Part shown: piece by piece, positions 48,195-56,427 of the stretch | Layout: each line of letters opens with the position of its first letter | Numbering within the stretch: position 1 is the first letter of the stretch | Source: Paraplanobispora siamensis | Lineage (GTDB): Bacteria; Actinomycetota; Actinomycetes; Streptosporangiales; Streptosporangiaceae | Assembly: GCF_016863175.1 (NCBI RefSeq) | Contig: NZ_BOOJ01000032.1 | Location: 247,938-311,937, forward strand | Reading direction: 5' to 3' | DNA length: 64,000 nt | Notes under the pieces: model-generated | What the model saw: only the letters and a program-made list of their open reading frames with translations | The model's database searches: none | What the model was told of the DNA's origin: nothing | Program-made: the position numbers and the translations under genes

Positions 48195-49710
48195 CCGGGT
48201 CCGCCATCGCCGTCATGACGACCTCGGCGGTGACGTCCGGGCCGTTGAGCTCGGCCACCACGACCCCGTCGCGCAATACGACGATGCGATCGGAGCCCTC
48301 CACCAGCTCCTCCAGATCGGAGGAGACCAGCAGGACCGCCAATCCCTCCACGGCCAGCTCGTCGATGAAGGCCTGAACCTCGGCCTTGGTGCCCACGTCG
48401 ATGCCGCGGGTGGGCTCGTCCAGCAGCAGCACCTTGGGGTTCATCGCCAGCCACCGGGCCAGCAGGACCTTCTGCTGGTTGCCGCCCGACAGCTCGCTGA
48501 CCCGCTGGCCGGGACCGGAGACCTTGATGCCGAGCCGCCGGACGAACGTCTCGACGATGCGGTCGATGCGCTGCTCGGAGACGATGCCCGCCCGCGACAG
48601 CCGGGGCAGGGCGGCCAGCGCGATGTTCTCGCGCACCGACAGCGAGGGGATCAGCCCCTCGGTGCGGCGGTTCTCCGGCAGCAGGTTGATCCCGGCGCGG
48701 ATGGCGTTCCTGACCGTACGGCCGCGCACCGGCAGGCCGGCGACCGTCACCTCCCCGGAGTCCAGCGGGAGGGCGCCGGCGATGGCCTTGGCGGTCTCGC
48801 TGCGTCCCGAGCCGACCAGGCCGCCCAGCCCCACCACCTCGCCGGGCCGGATGGCCAGCGAGACCCCCTTCAGGTCGGGGCCCCGCACGAGGTCGGTGGC
48901 GCACAGCACGGGGGCGTCGGCCGGTTCGGGATGGGAGCCGGTGAAGCTGGTCGTGCCCCGCTCGGCGATGTCGGCCGGGTTGCGGCCGAGCATCAGCGAG
49001 ACCAGGCGCAGGCGGTCGAGCCCGGCGACCGGGCCGGTGTGCACGACGCGGCCGTCACGCAGCACGGTGACCCGGTCGCAGACCTGGAAGAGCTCCTCCA
49101 GCCGGTGGCTGACGTAGATCACCGACCGGCCCTGCGCGCGCAGCCGCCCGATCACCTCGAAGAGCGTCGCGATCTCCCGGGAGTCCAGCGAGGAGGTGGG
49201 CTCGTCCATGACCACCACCCGCGCGTCGGCCTCGATGGCCCGGGCCAGGGCGACCATCTGCTGGGTGCCGGGCCCGAAGGCGCCCAGCGGCCGGTGCACG
49301 TCCAGGCGCAGGCCGTACTCCCGCAGGATCTCCTCGGTCAGCCGCCGCATCCGGGCGAAGTCGATGAGGCCGAGGCGGCCCCGGGGCTCACGGCCCAGGA
49401 ACAGGTTGCGCGCCACGCTCATGCTGGGGATGAGGTTGGTCTCCTGGTAGATGGTGGAGATCCCGGCGCGCTGGGCCTCCAGGGGACTGGAGAAGCGCAC
49501 CTCCTCGCCGCGCAGCCGCAGCCGGCCGGCGTCCGGCCGGTGCACCCCGGTCAGCACCTTGATGAAGGTGGACTTGCCCGCGCCGTTCTCCCCGACGAGG
49601 CCGTGGACCTCGCCCGCCGCGAGCGTGAAGGAGACGTGGTCGAGCGCCCGGACGCCGGGGAAGTCCCTGACGATGCCCGCCGCCTCGACGGCCCGGATGC
49701 TGGCTGCCAT
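48181..49710 (-). CDS. Orphan CUT2 sugar ABC ATPase (RbsA/MglA/YtfR-type)
   Basis: A 509-aa fused tandem ATPase. The first half has Walker A GENGAGKST, signature-like FGPGTQQMVALARA and Walker B VVVMDEPTSSLD; the second half has the degenerate P-loop GLVGSGRSE, signature LSGGNQQK and VLLLDEPTRGID, typical of the monosaccharide CUT2 class. GGAGGGG before ATG 49710 sets the start. No permease or binding-protein gene flanks it, yet a full CUT2 operon with a close paralogue lies 2.4 kb away. It may serve the same permeases under another signal or be a leftover of a duplicated operon. Confidence 0.9.
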   Translation of the reverse strand: MAASIRAVEAAGIVRDFPGVRALDHVSFTLAAGEVHGLVGENGAGKSTFIKVLTGVHRPDAGRLRLRGEEVRFSSPLEAQRAGISTIYQETNLIPSMSVARNLFLGREPRGRLGLIDFARMRRLTEEILREYGLRLDVHRPLGAFGPGTQQMVALARAIEADARVVVMDEPTSSLDSREIATLFEVIGRLRAQGRSVIYVSHRLEELFQVCDRVTVLRDGRVVHTGPVAGLDRLRLVSLMLGRNPADIAERGTTSFTGSHPEPADAPVLCATDLVRGPDLKGVSLAIRPGEVVGLGGLVGSGRSETAKAIAGALPLDSGEVTVAGLPVRGRTVRNAIRAGINLLPENRRTEGLIPSLSVRENIALAALPRLSRAGIVSEQRIDRIVETFVRRLGIKVSGPGQRVSELSGGNQQKVLLARWLAMNPKVLLLDEPTRGIDVGTKAEVQAFIDELAVEGLAVLLVSSDLEELVEGSDRIVVLRDGVVVAELNGPDVTAEVVMTAMADPVPPS

Positions 49711-49765
49711 ATGACCCCTCCATGGACGGCCCCCGGGGAGCGTGCCACGATGGTGACTCATGAAT

Positions 49766-49798
49766 GAAACGATTCCGTAAAGAAACGAAAGGCGTTTC
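49766..49798. promoter_or_regulatory. GAAACG repeats upstream of orphan ATPase
   Basis: GAAACG (49766-49771) is followed by an inverted repeat GAAACG (49782-49787) N5 CGTTTC (49793-49798), 56-88 bases before the ATPase start. The form suits a LacI-type repressor and differs from both the CAACGTTG and the GATCR sites nearby. Confidence 0.5.
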
Positions 49799-49837
49799 GA
49801 TCACAGTCGGACAAGAGTGATTAGCCCCGGCCGACGT

Positions 49838-50650
49838 TCAGCCCCGGGCGACGTGCAGGCGCACGCCGCGCGAGGCCAGGTCGTCCAGCACGTCGCGCGG
49901 GGCGTCGTCGTCGGTCACCAGGTGGGTGATCTCCTCGGTGGGCACGGTCTGGACCATCGTGTCGACGCCGATCTTGGTGTGGTCGGCGAGCACCACCACG
50001 TCCTCGGCGGCCCGCGCCATCGCCCGGTCGACGCTGGCGACCTGGAGGTTGGGGGTGGACAGGCCCCGCTCGGCGGTCAGCCCGTTGCCGGAGATGAAGG
50101 CCCGGCGCACGCGCAGCCCGGACAGCGCCTGTTCGGCCGGGCTGCCCACCAGCGCGTGGATGGAGCCGCGCAGCGTGCCGCCGGTCATCACCACCTCCAC
50201 ACGGGGGCAGTCGGCCAGCGCCTGGGCGACCAGGAGCGAGTTGGTGACCACGGCGAGCTCGGTGTGCCTGACCAGGCGGCGGGCGAAGGCCTGGGTGGTG
50301 GTGCCGGCGCCGATGGCGATGGCGTCGCCGTCCTCGACCAGTGAGGCGGCCAGGTCGGCGATGGCCGCCTTCTCGGTCCCGGACAGCTGGGTCTTCTGCG
50401 AGTAGGTCGGCTCGCGGGTCAGCTCACCGGGCAGCGTGGCGCCGCCGTGGTGGCGGTCGAGCAGGCCCTCGCCCTCCAGCATCCGCACGTCGCGGCGGAC
50501 GGTGACCTCCGAGGACCCGACGGCCCTGGCCAGGTCGCGCAGGGAGACGGCGCCGTTGGCGCGCACGAGCTCCAGGATGCGCTGGCGCCGCTCGGCGGCG
50601 AACACCGGCCGGGCGCTCTCGGCCGTGTCGTGCGTCTTGCCGTCCGTCAC
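49838..50650 (-). CDS. DeoR family repressor
   Basis: A 270-aa regulator. The N-terminal helix-turn-helix has RRQRILELVRANGAVSLRDLARAVGSSEVTVRRDVRMLEGEGLLDRHHGGA (landmarks SEVTVRRD and RHHGGA), the DeoR-family hallmark. The C-terminal sugar-phosphate-binding domain (ISOCOT fold) has IAIGAGTTTQAFARRL and VVTNSLLVAQAL, and VLADHTKIG near the end. It should sense a sugar phosphate. GTG 50650 follows GGGGTGAG. It is divergent from the CUT2 operon, with three GATCR-N5-GATCR sites between them, and is its likely repressor. Confidence 0.92.
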   Translation of the reverse strand: MTDGKTHDTAESARPVFAAERRQRILELVRANGAVSLRDLARAVGSSEVTVRRDVRMLEGEGLLDRHHGGATLPGELTREPTYSQKTQLSGTEKAAIADLAASLVEDGDAIAIGAGTTTQAFARRLVRHTELAVVTNSLLVAQALADCPRVEVVMTGGTLRGSIHALVGSPAEQALSGLRVRRAFISGNGLTAERGLSTPNLQVASVDRAMARAAEDVVVLADHTKIGVDTMVQTVPTEEITHLVTDDDAPRDVLDDLASRGVRLHVARG

Positions 50651-50677
50651 TGTCTGCTCACCCCACGACTGGTGCCT

Positions 50678-50825
50678 GATCAGCTTCGATCATAGGGAGG
50701 CCGGGTTACGGATGGATGACGTCGGCGCGGAAAGGCGCTCCGGGGTGGGGATCCGGCTGGCCGTTCCGCCGGGCCCGTCGATCAGAAGTGATCAGAGCCT
50801 GTCGCTAATTGATCGGTTTAGATCG
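50678..50825. promoter_or_regulatory. Three GATCR-N5-GATCR direct-repeat sites (DeoR operator candidates)
   Basis: GATCA-gcttc-GATCA (50678-50692), GATCA-gaagt-GATCA (50780-50794) and GATCG-gttta-GATCG (50811-50825). Each pair has a 10-base period, one helical turn. Sites two and three are 31 bases apart, three turns. All lie in the 274-base spacer between deoR and the binding-protein gene, which is AT-rich near the binding-protein promoter. Confidence 0.65.
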
Positions 50826-50924
50826 AACGTGACCGTTAAGTGGCTCTTTCTTTATCGCTTTGTTGCGGAATCCTATCACTCTGTGATCACCCAACCGATG
50901 GTTCTCTTCCCCCCAGGAGGACAG

Positions 50925-52007
50925 ATGTCCTTGTTCTCAGGTCGTCGCGCACGAGCCGCCGCGCTGCTCGCCGCCGCCGTCCTTGTCGCCTCGGGATGCG
51001 CGAAGTCCGAGGACACCGCCGCGTCGCCCGCCCCGGGCGGCTCCGAGGCCCAGCAGCAGGTCGTGAAGACCCCCTCGGGACCGGCGGGCGCGGGGTGCAC
51101 CATCGCCCAGCACGGCGCGACCAAGTTCGACCTGAAGACCGGGGTGGTCGGCTTCTCCCAGTCGGAGAAGGAGGCCAACCCGTTCCGCATCGCCGAGACC
51201 CAGTCCATCAAGGACGAGGCGGCCAAGCTCGGCATCGCCAACCTCAAGGTGACCAACGCCCAGTCGCAGTTCTCCAAGCAGATCAGCGACGTGCAGCAGC
51301 TCATCGCCCAGGGCGCCCAGCTGCTGGTCATCGCCCCGCTCAACTCCGACGGCTGGGAGCCGGTGCTCCAGCAGGCCGCGGCCAAGAAGGTGCCGATCAT
51401 CACGATCGACCGGAAGATCAACGCCAAGCACTGCACCGACTATCTGACCTTCATCGGCTCGGACTTCGTCGAGCAGGGCAGGCGGGCCGCCGACCAGATG
51501 ATCAAGGCGCTGGACGGCAAGGGCAAGGTCGCCATCCTGCTCGGCGCCCCCGGCAACAACGTCACCACCGAGCGGACCCAGGGCTTCAAGGAGCAGATCG
51601 CCGCCAAGGCCCCGGACATCGAGATCACCTTCGAGCAGACCGGAGAGTTCGCCCGGGAGAAGGGTCAGCAGGTCACCGAGCAGCTGATCCAGTCCAACCC
51701 CGACATCGACGGCATCTACGCCGAGAACGACGAGATGGCGCTGGGCGCGGTCACCGCCCTCAAGGGCGCGGGCAAGAAGGCCGGCGACGTCAAGATCGTC
51801 TCCATCGACGGCACCCGGGGCGCGGTCCAGGGCATCGTCGACGGCTGGATCTACGGGGTGATCGAGTCCAACCCGCGCTTCGGCGCCCTGGCCTTCGAGA
51901 CCGCCCAGAAGTTCCTCGACGGTGAGAGCATCCCGGAGAAGGTCATCATCGCCGACCGCGAGTACGACGAGTCCAACGCCGAGGGCTCCTTGTCCCAGGC
52001 CTACTGA
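50925..52007 (+). CDS. CUT2 monosaccharide-binding lipoprotein, YtfQ-like
   Basis: A 360-aa periplasmic-binding-protein type 1 lipoprotein. The signal peptide ends in lipobox ASGC (C24). The mature fold follows galactofuranose-binding YtfQ: VVGFSQSEKEANPFRIAETQSIKDEA, LIAQGAQLLVIAPLNSDGWEPVLQQA, IITIDRKI, QTGEFAREKGQQVTEQLI and YAENDEMALGAV (landmarks GWEPVL and AENDEMALGA). AGGAGG five bases before ATG sets the start. It heads the four-gene importer operon. The YtfQ similarity plus the nearby arabinofuranosidase suggest a furanose or arabinose ligand; this is inference. Confidence 0.9.
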   Translation: MSLFSGRRARAAALLAAAVLVASGCAKSEDTAASPAPGGSEAQQQVVKTPSGPAGAGCTIAQHGATKFDLKTGVVGFSQSEKEANPFRIAETQSIKDEAAKLGIANLKVTNAQSQFSKQISDVQQLIAQGAQLLVIAPLNSDGWEPVLQQAAAKKVPIITIDRKINAKHCTDYLTFIGSDFVEQGRRAADQMIKALDGKGKVAILLGAPGNNVTTERTQGFKEQIAAKAPDIEITFEQTGEFAREKGQQVTEQLIQSNPDIDGIYAENDEMALGAVTALKGAGKKAGDVKIVSIDGTRGAVQGIVDGWIYGVIESNPRFGALAFETAQKFLDGESIPEKVIIADREYDESNAEGSLSQAY

Positions 52008-52075
52008 TCCCGTCACCACCGGCCGGGCACGCGCGCCCCGGGGGCGCGCGTGCCCCGTCACACGAGAGGAGCTCC

Positions 52076-53599
52076 GTGTCAGTCAGCAGCCCGGTGCTCG
52101 AGGCCGTCGGCGCCCTGAAGGTCTTTCCCGGGGTCACGGCACTCGACCGCGCCTCCTTCGCCCTCGGGCAGGGAGAGGTGCACGCCCTCGTCGGGGAGAA
52201 CGGCGCGGGCAAGTCCACATTGATCAAGGTATTGACCGGGGTCTACCGGCTCGACGAGGGAGAGATCAGATACCGCGGTGAGCGGGTGGAGTTCTCCAAC
52301 CCCCTGGAGGCCCAGCGCGCCGGGATCTCCACCATCTACCAGGAGGTCAACCTCGTCCCGCAGATGAGCGTGGCGCGCAACCTGTTCCTGGGCCGCGAGC
52401 CGCGGGGCCGCTTCGGCCTCATCGACTTCGCGCGGATGCGCGAGCGGGCCTCGGAGATCCTGCGCGGGTACGGCGTGCGGGCGGACGTGCGCCGCCCGCT
52501 GGGCTCGCTCGGCCTGGGCGCCCAGCAGATGGTCGCCCTGGCCAGGGCCGTCCAGGCCGACGCGCGGGTCGTCATCATGGACGAGCCCACCTCCTCGCTG
52601 GAACCGCGCGAGGTGGACAAGCTGTTCCGCACCATCGCCGAGCTGAAGGCCCAGGGCCGATCGGTGATCTACGTCAGCCACCGGATGGAGGAGCTCTACC
52701 GCATCTGCGACCGGGTCACCGTGCTGCGCGACGGGCGCCTGGTGCACACCGGCCCGCTGGCGGAGCTGGAGCGGCTGCGGCTGATCTCGCTGATGCTGGG
52801 CCGGGACCTGGCGGAGGTCGCCGCGGAGGGCCTGACCAAGTTCAGCGGGCAGCACCACTCACACGCCGCCCCCATCCTGCAGGCCACCGGCCTGCGCCAC
52901 AGGCACGTGCTCGACGACGTGTCGCTGGCCGTACGGCCCGGCGAGATCGTGGGCCTGGCGGGGCTGCTCGGCTCCGGGCGCAGCGAGACGGCCAAGGCCA
53001 TCGCCGGCGCCCTGCCGCTCGACTCCGGTGAGGTCGTCGTGGCCGGTGAGCGGGTGCCGGGCGGCTCGGTCGCCGCCGCCATCCGCGCCGGGATCAACCT
53101 GCTGCCCGAGGACCGCAAGGCGGAGGGGATCGTCCCGACGCTGTCGGTGCGCGAGAACATCGTGCTGGCGGCCCTGCCCAGGCTCGCCCGTGCCGGGATC
53201 GTCTCCGAGGGGGACGTCGACCGCGTGGTGCAGAAGTTCATGCGCCGCCTGCGCATCAAGGCCGCCGGTCCCGGCCAGCGGGTCAGCGAGCTGTCGGGCG
53301 GCAACCAGCAGAAGGTCCTGCTGGCCCGGTGGCTGGCGATGAACCCCAAGGTGCTGCTGCTGGACGAGCCCACCCGCGGCATCGACGTCGGCGCCAAGGC
53401 CGAGGTGCAGGCGCTCATCGACGAGCTGGCCGGAGACGGCCTGGCCGTGCTCCTCATCTCCTCCGACCTGGAGGAGCTGGTGGAGGGCTCCGACCGCGTG
53501 GTGGTGCTGCGCGACGGGGCGGTCGCGGGCGAGCTGGACGGCGCCGGAGTGACGGAAGACAAGATCATGGCCGCCATCGCGGGAGACAACGATGACTGA
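52076..53599 (+). CDS. CUT2 sugar ABC ATPase (RbsA/MglA/YtfR-type)
   Basis: A 507-aa tandem ATPase, paralogous to the orphan one at 48181. First half: GENGAGKST, LGAQQMVALARA, and VIMDEPTSSLE, where the D-loop aspartate seen in the orphan copy (SSLD) is glutamate. Second half: GLLGSGRSE, LSGGNQQK, LLLDEPTRGID. GAGAGGAG precedes the GTG start. It overlaps the first permease gene by 8 bases. Together with the binding protein and two permeases it makes a complete monosaccharide importer. Confidence 0.93.
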   Translation: MSVSSPVLEAVGALKVFPGVTALDRASFALGQGEVHALVGENGAGKSTLIKVLTGVYRLDEGEIRYRGERVEFSNPLEAQRAGISTIYQEVNLVPQMSVARNLFLGREPRGRFGLIDFARMRERASEILRGYGVRADVRRPLGSLGLGAQQMVALARAVQADARVVIMDEPTSSLEPREVDKLFRTIAELKAQGRSVIYVSHRMEELYRICDRVTVLRDGRLVHTGPLAELERLRLISLMLGRDLAEVAAEGLTKFSGQHHSHAAPILQATGLRHRHVLDDVSLAVRPGEIVGLAGLLGSGRSETAKAIAGALPLDSGEVVVAGERVPGGSVAAAIRAGINLLPEDRKAEGIVPTLSVRENIVLAALPRLARAGIVSEGDVDRVVQKFMRRLRIKAAGPGQRVSELSGGNQQKVLLARWLAMNPKVLLLDEPTRGIDVGAKAEVQALIDELAGDGLAVLLISSDLEELVEGSDRVVVLRDGAVAGELDGAGVTEDKIMAAIAGDNDD

Positions 53600-54548
53600 C
53601 ACCGCCCTGCGCCAGGGCGCACCCGACCGGACCCGGGTGATCACCTGGCTCCAGGACTACGGCGTGTACGCGGCGGTCGCCGCGCTGCTGCTGTTCAACG
53701 CGGCGTTCACCCCGCACTTCCTGGCCGTCGACAACTTCCGCACCCAGCTCGTCCAGGTCACCCCGATCGTGATCGTCGCGCTCGGGATGGCGCTGGTGAT
53801 CGGCACCGAGGGCATCGACCTGTCGGTCGGCTCGGTGATGGCCCTGGCCGCCTCGGTGGTGGCGCTCTATCTCGGGTACGGCGCGCTGCCCGCGATCGCC
53901 ATGGCGGTGCTGGCCGGGGCGCTGGTCGGCGCGGCGGGCGGCACCCTGGTGGCCGTCGTGGGAGTGCAGCCGATCGTGGCCACCCTCGCCCTCCTGGTCG
54001 GGGTGCGCGGCCTGGCCAACGTCTTCCTCCCGCAGCTGAAGGAGTTCACCAACCCGACCCTGGTGGCCCTGGGCAGCGACTCGGTGGCCGGCGTGCCGAT
54101 CGTCGTGATCGTCGCCGTCGTGCTCACCGCCGCCGTGGCGTTCCTGGTCAAGCGGACCACCTTCGGGCGGCAGCTGGTCGCCGTCGGCGGCAACCGCGCG
54201 GCCAGCCGGCTGTCCGGCCTGCCGGTCCGCCGCGTGCTGATGACCGTCTACATCCTGTCCGGCATGCTCGCCGCGGTGGCCGGGGTGCTGGCCACCTCCC
54301 GGCTGCAGGCCAGCGATCCGACCTCGCTGGGGCTGTTCATGGAGCTGTCGGCCATCACGGCGGTCGTGGTCGGCGGCACCCCGCTGACCGGCGGTCGCAT
54401 CCGGGTGCTCGGCACCGTGATGGGCGCTCTGCTCATGCAGCTGCTCCAGGCGACCCTCATCAAGCACAACCTGCCCCAGTCATGGACCCAGATGGCCCAG
54501 GCCGTGATCATCCTCGCGGCCGTCTACGCAGCGCGGGAGCGCCGGTGA
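53592..54548 (+). CDS. CUT2 sugar ABC permease (YtfT-like)
   Basis: A 318-aa permease of the RbsC/branched-chain type with eight to ten hydrophobic segments. Conserved CUT2 motifs are visible: IVIVALGMALVIGTEGIDLSVGSVMALAA, GRQLVAVGGNRAASRLSGLPVRRV and AITAVVVGGTPLTGGRIRVLGTVMGALLM (landmarks GIDLSVGS, AVGGN.AAS, GGTPLTGG). It overlaps the ATPase gene by 8 bases and the second permease gene by 4. Two different permeases in one operon is the arrangement of the E. coli galactofuranose system YtfT-YjfF. Confidence 0.92.
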   Translation: MTDTALRQGAPDRTRVITWLQDYGVYAAVAALLLFNAAFTPHFLAVDNFRTQLVQVTPIVIVALGMALVIGTEGIDLSVGSVMALAASVVALYLGYGALPAIAMAVLAGALVGAAGGTLVAVVGVQPIVATLALLVGVRGLANVFLPQLKEFTNPTLVALGSDSVAGVPIVVIVAVVLTAAVAFLVKRTTFGRQLVAVGGNRAASRLSGLPVRRVLMTVYILSGMLAAVAGVLATSRLQASDPTSLGLFMELSAITAVVVGGTPLTGGRIRVLGTVMGALLMQLLQATLIKHNLPQSWTQMAQAVIILAAVYAARERR

Positions 54549-55546
54549 CCATGCAGACCACCCACCCGGCGCCGCCGATGGCGACCACCCGCAACCCCCG
54601 CGAACGCGCGGGCCGCCTGCTGCAGCAGCACGGCGCTCTCATCGTGCTCGCGGTGCTGCTCGTCGTCGGCACCGTGGCGTTCGACTCCTTCACCACGCCG
54701 GCCAACCTCGGCAACATCGCCACCGCCTCCTCGTTCCTGGCGATCATCGCGATCGGCATGACGTTCGTGATCATCTCCGGTGGCATCGACCTGTCGGTGG
54801 GATCGCTGTTCGTGCTCGGCGGGGTCCTGGCGGCCTACGGCTCCCGCCACGGCGCGGCCGTCGCGCTGGGGCTGCCGCTGGTCGTGTGCGGGGCCTTCGG
54901 CCTGGTGCAGGGCCTCATCATCGCCAGGACGCGGATGGCGCCGTTCATCGTGACCCTGGCCGGGCTGCTGGCGGCCCGGGGCCTGATGCTGTCGCTGACC
55001 GACGAGGGGGCCACCACCTACCTGGTGGAGGACGACCTGTTCGCGCGCATCGGGCAGGGCGCGATCCTCGACGTCGGCTACCCGTTCTTCATCATGCTCG
55101 CCATCCTCGCCGTCGCGGCCGTCTTCCTGCAGCGCACCGGCTTCGGGCAGAACGTCTACGCGATCGGCGGCAACGAGGACGCCGCCGCCCTCATGGGCGT
55201 CCCGGTCGCCCGTACCAAGGTCGTGGTCTACCTCGTGTCCGGCCTGCTCGCGGGCCTGGCCGGGGCGCTCAACGCCGCCCGGCTCTCCTCGGGCGTGACG
55301 ATCCTCGGCATCGGCCTCGAACTCGACGTGATCGCGGCCGTGGTGATCGGCGGGACGCTGCTCACCGGCGGCGCCGGGGCCCTCGGCGGCACCATCGCCG
55401 GAGCCCTGCTGCTGGGGGTGATCCAGAACCTGATCAACCAGGTCGGCGGGCTCACCTCCTCCTTCCAGCAGGTGGTCAGCGGCGCCTTCCTGGCCGTCGT
55501 CGTGGTCGCCCATCGGATCCTCGGCGGGGTGCGGCGCGAGACCTGA
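54545..55546 (+). CDS. CUT2 sugar ABC permease (YjfF-like)
   Basis: A 333-aa permease, homologous to the preceding one: IIAIGMTFVIISGGIDLSVGSLFVLGG, GQNVYAIGGNEDAAALMGVPV and VIAAVVIGGTLLTGGAGALGGTIAGALLLG (landmarks GGIDLSVGS, AIGGNEDAA, GGTLLTGG). The GTG at 54545 overlaps the upstream stop (GTGA); ATG 54551 is an alternative two codons in. It is the last gene of the operon. The 104 bases after it hold no gene or clear terminator before the DrrA fragment. Confidence 0.92.
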   Translation: MTMQTTHPAPPMATTRNPRERAGRLLQQHGALIVLAVLLVVGTVAFDSFTTPANLGNIATASSFLAIIAIGMTFVIISGGIDLSVGSLFVLGGVLAAYGSRHGAAVALGLPLVVCGAFGLVQGLIIARTRMAPFIVTLAGLLAARGLMLSLTDEGATTYLVEDDLFARIGQGAILDVGYPFFIMLAILAVAAVFLQRTGFGQNVYAIGGNEDAAALMGVPVARTKVVVYLVSGLLAGLAGALNAARLSSGVTILGIGLELDVIAAVVIGGTLLTGGAGALGGTIAGALLLGVIQNLINQVGGLTSSFQQVVSGAFLAVVVVAHRILGGVRRET

Positions 55547-56054
55547 CACGGGCCGTCGGCCGCTGACACGCGGCTGACCGGGATCTGTGCCGCGTCTGGC
55601 ACGGGGCCGGGCGAGGGTGCATGGCGTACCTGCATATGAGGAGGAGAACCATGACCCTCGCCTTCGAGACCGAAGGACTGGTGAAACGTTTCGGGAAGAC
55701 CACCGCGCTGGCCGGGATCGACCTGGCGGCCCGGCGCGGGGCGGTGCTCGGCGTGCTCGGCCCCAACGGCGCCGGCAAGACGACGGCGGTGCGCGTCCCG
55801 GCCACGCTGCTGCGGCCCGACGGGGGCCGGGCCGCGGTGGGCGGGCTCGACGTCGTACGGCACGCCGCGCGGGTGCGCCGCCTGATCGGCCTGACCGGGC
55901 AGTACGCCTCGGTCGACGAGGACCTCACCGGAATGGAGAACCTCGTGCTGATCGGGCAGTTGCTCGACCTGCGCCGCGCCGAGGCCGGGGCCCGCGCCCG
56001 GCGGCTGCTGGCGGACTTCGGGCTCGCCGAGGCCGCGGGCAGACCGGCCAGGAC

Positions 56055-56222
56055 CTACTCGGGCGGCATGCGCCCGATCTCCACGACCTCACCGGCCGCC
56101 GTCACCTCCAGCGGGCCCAGAAGTCCGATCTCCACCCCGTCCCGTCGAGTCCCGGCGCGCATACCGTCACTGTGCCACCTGCGGGCCGGAACCGCGGCTC
56201 CGTCCGTGAGGAAGATCTCCAT
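56055..56222 (-). pseudogene. SARP/AfsR-like N-terminal fragment, truncated at the same junction
   Basis: On the minus strand a 55-codon frame from ATG 56222 contains DGVEIGLLGPLEVTAAGEVVEIG, the standard opening of BTAD/SARP regulators (compare VHVGILGPLALDTATG in the gene at 4382). Homology ends at about 56074; the next codons are the reverse of DrrA sequence and reach a stop at 56055. The true start may be the GTG of GVEIG. The two genes were convergent, and a deletion removed both tails. Confidence 0.75.
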
Positions 56223-56247
56223 CCCGTCCCCGGTGAATCACCTCGGG

Positions 56248-56292
56248 CATTCCGGTTGTGTCCGGAGTGATGCACCGGGCGCAACCGGAATG
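56248..56292. repeat. Inverted repeat with 11-bp perfect arms upstream of SARP fragment
   Basis: CATTCCGGTTG (56248-56258) and CAACCGGAATG (56282-56292), 23-base loop. It lies 26 bases upstream of the fragment's ATG, where an operator or leader hairpin of the lost SARP gene would be. The rest of 56223-56427 shows no gene. Confidence 0.65.
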
Positions 56293-56427
56293 TCTGCTTC
56301 TTTGAGGGTGGTCACCCGCTTGCTACGGTCGAATCGGCAGATCATGGACGCGCCCTGACGAGCGGCTCCCTCGAACCTCCGGCCTGCCGGGCGCGCCGCT
56401 GACCAGGAGCCCCGGAAAGGGGGACCC

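Larger units (their letters stand above)
55651..56358 (+). pseudogene. DrrA-like ABC exporter ATPase, 3'-truncated at 56073
   Basis: From ATG 55651 (AGGAGGAGA upstream) the frame is a normal daunorubicin-resistance-type ATPase: LVKRFGKTTALAGID, Walker A GPNGAGKTT, IGLTGQYASVDEDLTGMENL and the signature TYSGGMR ending at 56073. There the match stops: the expected RRLDLAASL, Walker B and switch histidine are absent. The frame runs on to 56358 through unrelated sequence, which on the other strand is the start of a SARP-like gene. Without Walker B the product cannot hydrolyse ATP. The usual permease partner is missing too. It is a deletion remnant. Confidence 0.85.
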
